Of a stretch of 64,000 bases of DNA, positions 62,426-64,000 are shown in pieces; the stretch's first letter is position 1, and each line of letters starts with the position of its first letter. The stretch spans positions 49,696 through 113,695 of the forward strand of contig JABWCD010000035.1 in assembly GCA_013359265.1 (NCBI GenBank), read 5' to 3'. Both the position numbers and the translations under genes were made by a program. Origin of the DNA: Candidatus Hydrogenedentota bacterium (GTDB taxonomy: Bacteria > Hydrogenedentota > Hydrogenedentia > Hydrogenedentales > SLHB01). A model generated the notes under the pieces. It worked only from the letters and a program-made list of their open reading frames with translations. It was not told the DNA's origin and made no database searches.

Positions 62426-62881
62426 ATGGGTATGAAACAAAGCCGCGTGCCGTGGGCAAACAAGCTGCGCCCGGATATGAAGCCAGTTGTGGGTGACGAC
62501 CCCAAAGGGCGCGGCAGGATGCTCATACCTACGCCCATGCTCGTGGCGAACGAAATGAAGCGTGTACGCAAAGGCAGGACGATAACCGTGTCCGAATTGC
62601 GCGACCGGTTGGCGCGCCAGTTCGGCGCGGATTTCACCTGCCCGCTGGTCACCGGCATCTTCTACAACATCATCGCCGGCGCCGCGGAGGAGTCCATCGC
62701 GGCAGGCAAGAAACCACTCGCGCCGTACTGGCGCATCATTCGCGACGACGGATCGCTGAGTCCCAAAACTCCGTTCGGGCCGGAGCGGCAGGCAGAGCAT
62801 CTGCGCAACGAAGGTCATTGCATCGCTGACGAAGCCGACAAATTCATAGTCGCGTTAAGACAGGCCCACGACGCAGATTAG
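62426..62881 (+). CDS. MGMT/Atl-like family protein without alkyltransferase motif
   Basis: The 151-residue cytoplasmic protein contains KGRGRMLIPTPMLVANEMKR, KGRTITVSELRDRLARQFGA and DFTCPLVTGIFYNIIAGAAE, followed by PYWRIIRDDGSLSPKTPFGP. This pattern is what is commonly annotated as 'MGMT family', related to the DNA-binding half of O6-methylguanine methyltransferase and alkyltransferase-like proteins, but no PCHR active-site Cys motif is present. A nucleic-acid-binding or damage-signalling role is conceivable. It lies 21 bp after the protease gene; ATG 62426 has no strong ribosome binding site. Confidence 0.5.
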   Translation: MGMKQSRVPWANKLRPDMKPVVGDDPKGRGRMLIPTPMLVANEMKRVRKGRTITVSELRDRLARQFGADFTCPLVTGIFYNIIAGAAEESIAAGKKPLAPYWRIIRDDGSLSPKTPFGPERQAEHLRNEGHCIADEADKFIVALRQAHDAD

Positions 62882-62950
62882 TCGGATGATCGCGAGCGGG
62901 AAGTCGAACTGGGGGAATAGGACCCGGACTGTCCACGCTGGTTTGCGGTC

Positions 62951-62979
62951 TTGACACCCCCTTCCCCCTTTGCTATAGT
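62951..62979 (+). promoter_or_regulatory. Strong promoter of the tRNA-tuf cluster
   Basis: TTGACA (62951-62956), 17 bp, TATAGT (62974-62979): a near-consensus sigma-70 promoter about 43 bp before tRNA-Thr. Confidence 0.85.
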
Positions 62980-62986
62980 TGACTTA

Positions 62987-63013
62987 GCCCCGCCGGAAGG
63001 CGGGGTTTGTTTT
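62987..63013 (+). other. Terminator-like hairpin at the 5' end of the tRNA-tuf transcript
   Basis: A 7-bp GC stem CCCCGCC/GGCGGGG with a GGAA tetraloop is followed by TTTGTTTT. It starts right at the expected transcription start, so it may insulate the operon from upstream transcription or be a processing or attenuation signal. Confidence 0.7.
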
Positions 63014-63021
63014 GTTAGGCC

Positions 63022-63097
63022 GCTGGCGTAGCTCAGTTGGTAGAGCAGCTGATTTGTAATCAGCAGGTCGGGGGTTCGAAGCCCTTCGCCAGCTCCA
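63022..63097 (+). tRNA. tRNA-Thr (anticodon TGT)
   Basis: Acceptor stem GCTGGCG/CGCCAGC, anticodon stem GCTGA/TCAGC with loop TTTGTAA (TGT), T arm GGGGG TTCGAAG CCCTT, encoded CCA at 63095-63097. First gene of the tRNA-tuf cluster. Confidence 0.96.
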
Positions 63098-63127
63098 TAC
63101 TGAACTCGCAAGGGTAGACTGAAAGCG

Positions 63128-63388
63128 ATGCGCGCCGGGTCGCGGATAAAGTCGAGATGCGACGCCCACGCCGTAGCTGCGTTTGACTACTCCGCGCTCA
63201 GCGACGACTTTGCGCGGCTCGCGAAACCGGCCAAACGGGCGTTGATCAAAAATGACGTCCTGACGGTAAGAGATCTCGCGCGAAGAACGGTCGACGAAGT
63301 TGCGGCGTTTCATGGCATTGGCCCTTCGGCCATACCGGTGCTGCGAGAAGCGCTTCAACGGAGCGGATTGTCCTTCAAGAAGCAGTAG
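63128..63388 (+). CDS. Small alpha-CTD/helix-hairpin-helix-like protein between tRNA genes
   Basis: The 86-residue protein (ATG 63128) contains FARLAKPAKRALIKNDVLTV, RDLARRTVDEVAAFHGIGPS and AIPVLREALQRSGLSF. This is the pattern of the RNA polymerase alpha-subunit C-terminal domain and related HhH modules (helix, 'GIGP' hairpin, helix), so it may bind nucleic acid. It sits between tRNA-Thr and tRNA-Tyr, inside the otherwise conserved tRNA-tuf operon, and has a weak ribosome binding site. Function unknown; a regulator of the cluster is possible but unsupported. Confidence 0.6.
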   Translation: MRAGSRIKSRCDAHAVAAFDYSALSDDFARLAKPAKRALIKNDVLTVRDLARRTVDEVAAFHGIGPSAIPVLREALQRSGLSFKKQ

Positions 63389-63442
63389 CGCCAAATCGGT
63401 GCCGGGCGTGCGGCGAACGACGAAAGTTTAATCGGGATTCAC

Positions 63443-63528
63443 GGTGGGATGCCCGAGTGGCTAAAGGGGACGGGCTGTAAACCCGTTGGCTAGCGCCTAC
63501 GTAGGTTCGAATCCTACTCCCACCACCA
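63443..63528 (+). tRNA. tRNA-Tyr (anticodon GTA)
   Basis: Acceptor stem GGTGGGA/TCCCACC, anticodon stem ACGGG/CCCGT with loop CTGTAAA (GTA), a long class II variable arm (ggctagcgcc region) and encoded CCA at 63526-63528. Confidence 0.96.
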
Positions 63529-63533
63529 TTTTA

Positions 63534-63570
63534 GAAATTTGAGATTTCAAATTTGAGATTTGAGATTTTC
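63534..63570. repeat. AT-rich short repeat between tRNA-Tyr and tRNA-Gly
   Basis: Overlapping TTTGAGA and AAATTTGAGAT units (gaaatttgagatttcaaatt then tgagatttgagatt) make a partly palindromic AT-rich tract. A related tract follows at 63653-63689. Confidence 0.55.
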
Positions 63571-63574
63571 CGGC

Positions 63575-63651
63575 GCGGGAGTAGCTCAGTTGGCTAGAGC
63601 GTCAGCCTTCCAAGCTGAGGGTCGCGGGTTCGAGCCCCGTCTCCCGCTCCA
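63575..63651 (+). tRNA. tRNA-Gly (anticodon TCC)
   Basis: Acceptor stem GCGGGAG/CTCCCGC, anticodon stem TCAGC/GCTGA with loop CTTCCAA (TCC), T arm GCGGG TTCGAGC CCCGT, encoded CCA at 63649-63651. Confidence 0.96.
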
Positions 63652-63652
63652 T

Positions 63653-63689
63653 TTTCAAACTTGAGATTTGAGATTTGAGATCTCAAATA
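63653..63689. repeat. AT-rich short repeat between tRNA-Gly and tRNA-Thr
   Basis: It consists of cttgagatttgagatttgag and a terminal atctcaaata, again built from TTGAGAT units and its inverse TCTCAA. It is similar to 63534-63570. Confidence 0.55.
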
Positions 63690-63698
63690 CAAGACGTA

Positions 63699-63725
63699 GT
63701 AGCGCCCGGTCTCCGTGCCGGGCGG
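63699..63725. repeat. Dispersed palindromic repeat, type 2 (copy 2)
   Basis: This 27-base sequence starting gtagcgcccggtctccgtgc is the exact inverse complement of 12886-12912. Confidence 0.65.
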
Positions 63726-63737
63726 AATTGAAGAAAC

Positions 63738-63813
63738 GCCCGCGTAGCTCAGTTGGTAGAGCACCTCCATGGTAAGGAGGGGGTCAGCAGTTCGATTCTG
63801 CTCGTGGGCTCCA
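63738..63813 (+). tRNA. tRNA-Thr (anticodon GGT)
   Basis: Acceptor stem GCCCGCG/CGTGGGC with one G-U pair, anticodon stem CCTCC/GGAGG with loop ATGGTAA (GGT), T arm CAGCA GTTCGATTC TGCT, encoded CCA at 63811-63813. It lies 22 bp before tuf. Confidence 0.95.
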
Positions 63814-63835
63814 CTTTTTTGGTGTGGGAGGACAC

Positions 63836-64000
63836 ATGGCGAAGGAAAAATTTGAGCGCAAGAAGCCGCACGTGAACATCGGGACGATTGGTCACGTGGA
63901 TCACGGCAAGACGACGCTCACGAGCGCGATCACGACGGTGTTGGCCGAGCAGGGGCGCGCCAAGCTGATGGCCTACGGCGAGATCGACAAGGCGCCGGAA
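63836..64000 (+). CDS. tuf: Elongation factor Tu (N-terminal part, cut by the window edge)
   Basis: ATG 63836 is preceded by GGGAGGA. The visible 55 residues ([20 protein letters not shown], then [20 protein letters not shown]) are the unmistakable EF-Tu start with the P-loop [10 protein letters not shown]-Tu delivers aminoacyl-tRNA to the ribosome. The gene follows tRNA-Thr(GGT), as tufB follows thrT in E. coli, so it is probably cotranscribed with the tRNAs and processed. It continues beyond the window. Confidence 0.97.
   Translation, partial: MAKEKFERKKPHVNIGTIGHVDHGKTTLTSAITTVLAEQGRAKLMAYGEIDKAPE

Overview
The window comes from a GC-rich bacterial chromosome. Its protein repertoire is typical of Planctomycetes, the wider PVC group and Hydrogenedentes-like lineages: a DUF1549/DUF1553 cytochrome c-like protein paired with a Tat-exported DUF1501 protein, large Ser/Thr kinases fused to TPR and WD40 repeats, many secreted multidomain repeat proteins, a SEC-C-tailed radical SAM maturase, and GatCAB transamidosome genes. 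The assignment to a phylum is inference from gene content; no rRNA is present.

Layout. 1-4.1 kb: the end of a secreted KNH-like protein, a convergent reprolysin-like metalloprotease, a transposase remnant and a broken LRAT-family gene. 4.2 kb: tRNA-Pro(CGG) with its own promoter. 4.6-10.7 kb: tandem amidohydrolase, transglutaminase-like protein, GPH sugar symporter and a secreted beta-propeller protein. 10.8-12.8 kb: an intact IS1595-family element with 24-bp terminal inverted repeats, an 8-bp target duplication and a passenger membrane-protein gene, inserted exactly into the centre of a dispersed palindromic repeat. 13-19.6 kb: DegT aminotransferase and the DUF1553/DUF1501 pair. 20.3-24.7 kb: a Kelch/beta-helix/HYR exoprotein followed by a SurA_N-like protein. 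24.8-27.2 kb: a MerR-HTH/receiver regulator divergent from pckA. 27.3-28.3 kb: a compact transcription unit of three small unknown proteins with a clear promoter and terminator. 28.3-33.5 kb (minus strand): kinase, rsfS, gatB, a small membrane protein, gatA and gatC, with a palindromic repeat pair between gatA and gatC. 33.7-39.6 kb: a Tat-exported DegT-family protein, a secreted TIM-barrel-like protein, metG and a DedA protein. 39.6-55.3 kb: oxidoreductase, MshEN-HDOD protein, DUF1697, LVIVD propeller, RRM RNA-binding protein, a lipoprotein overlapping a kinase/WD40 giant, udk, a phosphodiesterase and tyrS. 55.5-58.2 kb: an overlapping operon of lipoprotein, SGNH hydrolase and radical SAM maturase. 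58.4-62.9 kb: a subtilisin with five PKD-like repeats and a KNH-like tail, then an MGMT-like protein. 63.0-64.0 kb: tRNA-Thr, an alpha-CTD-like small protein, tRNA-Tyr, tRNA-Gly, tRNA-Thr and the start of tuf, the same order as the E. coli thrU-tyrU-glyT-thrT-tufB operon.

Translation genes are strongly represented (five tRNAs, gatCAB, metG, tyrS, rsfS, tuf), interspersed with secreted, apparently lineage-specific proteins. The least explained items are the three-small-ORF unit at 27.3-28.3 kb, the structure and target of the IS element, and the exported DegT-family protein. All domain calls were made by eye from motifs; none was checked by a database search.
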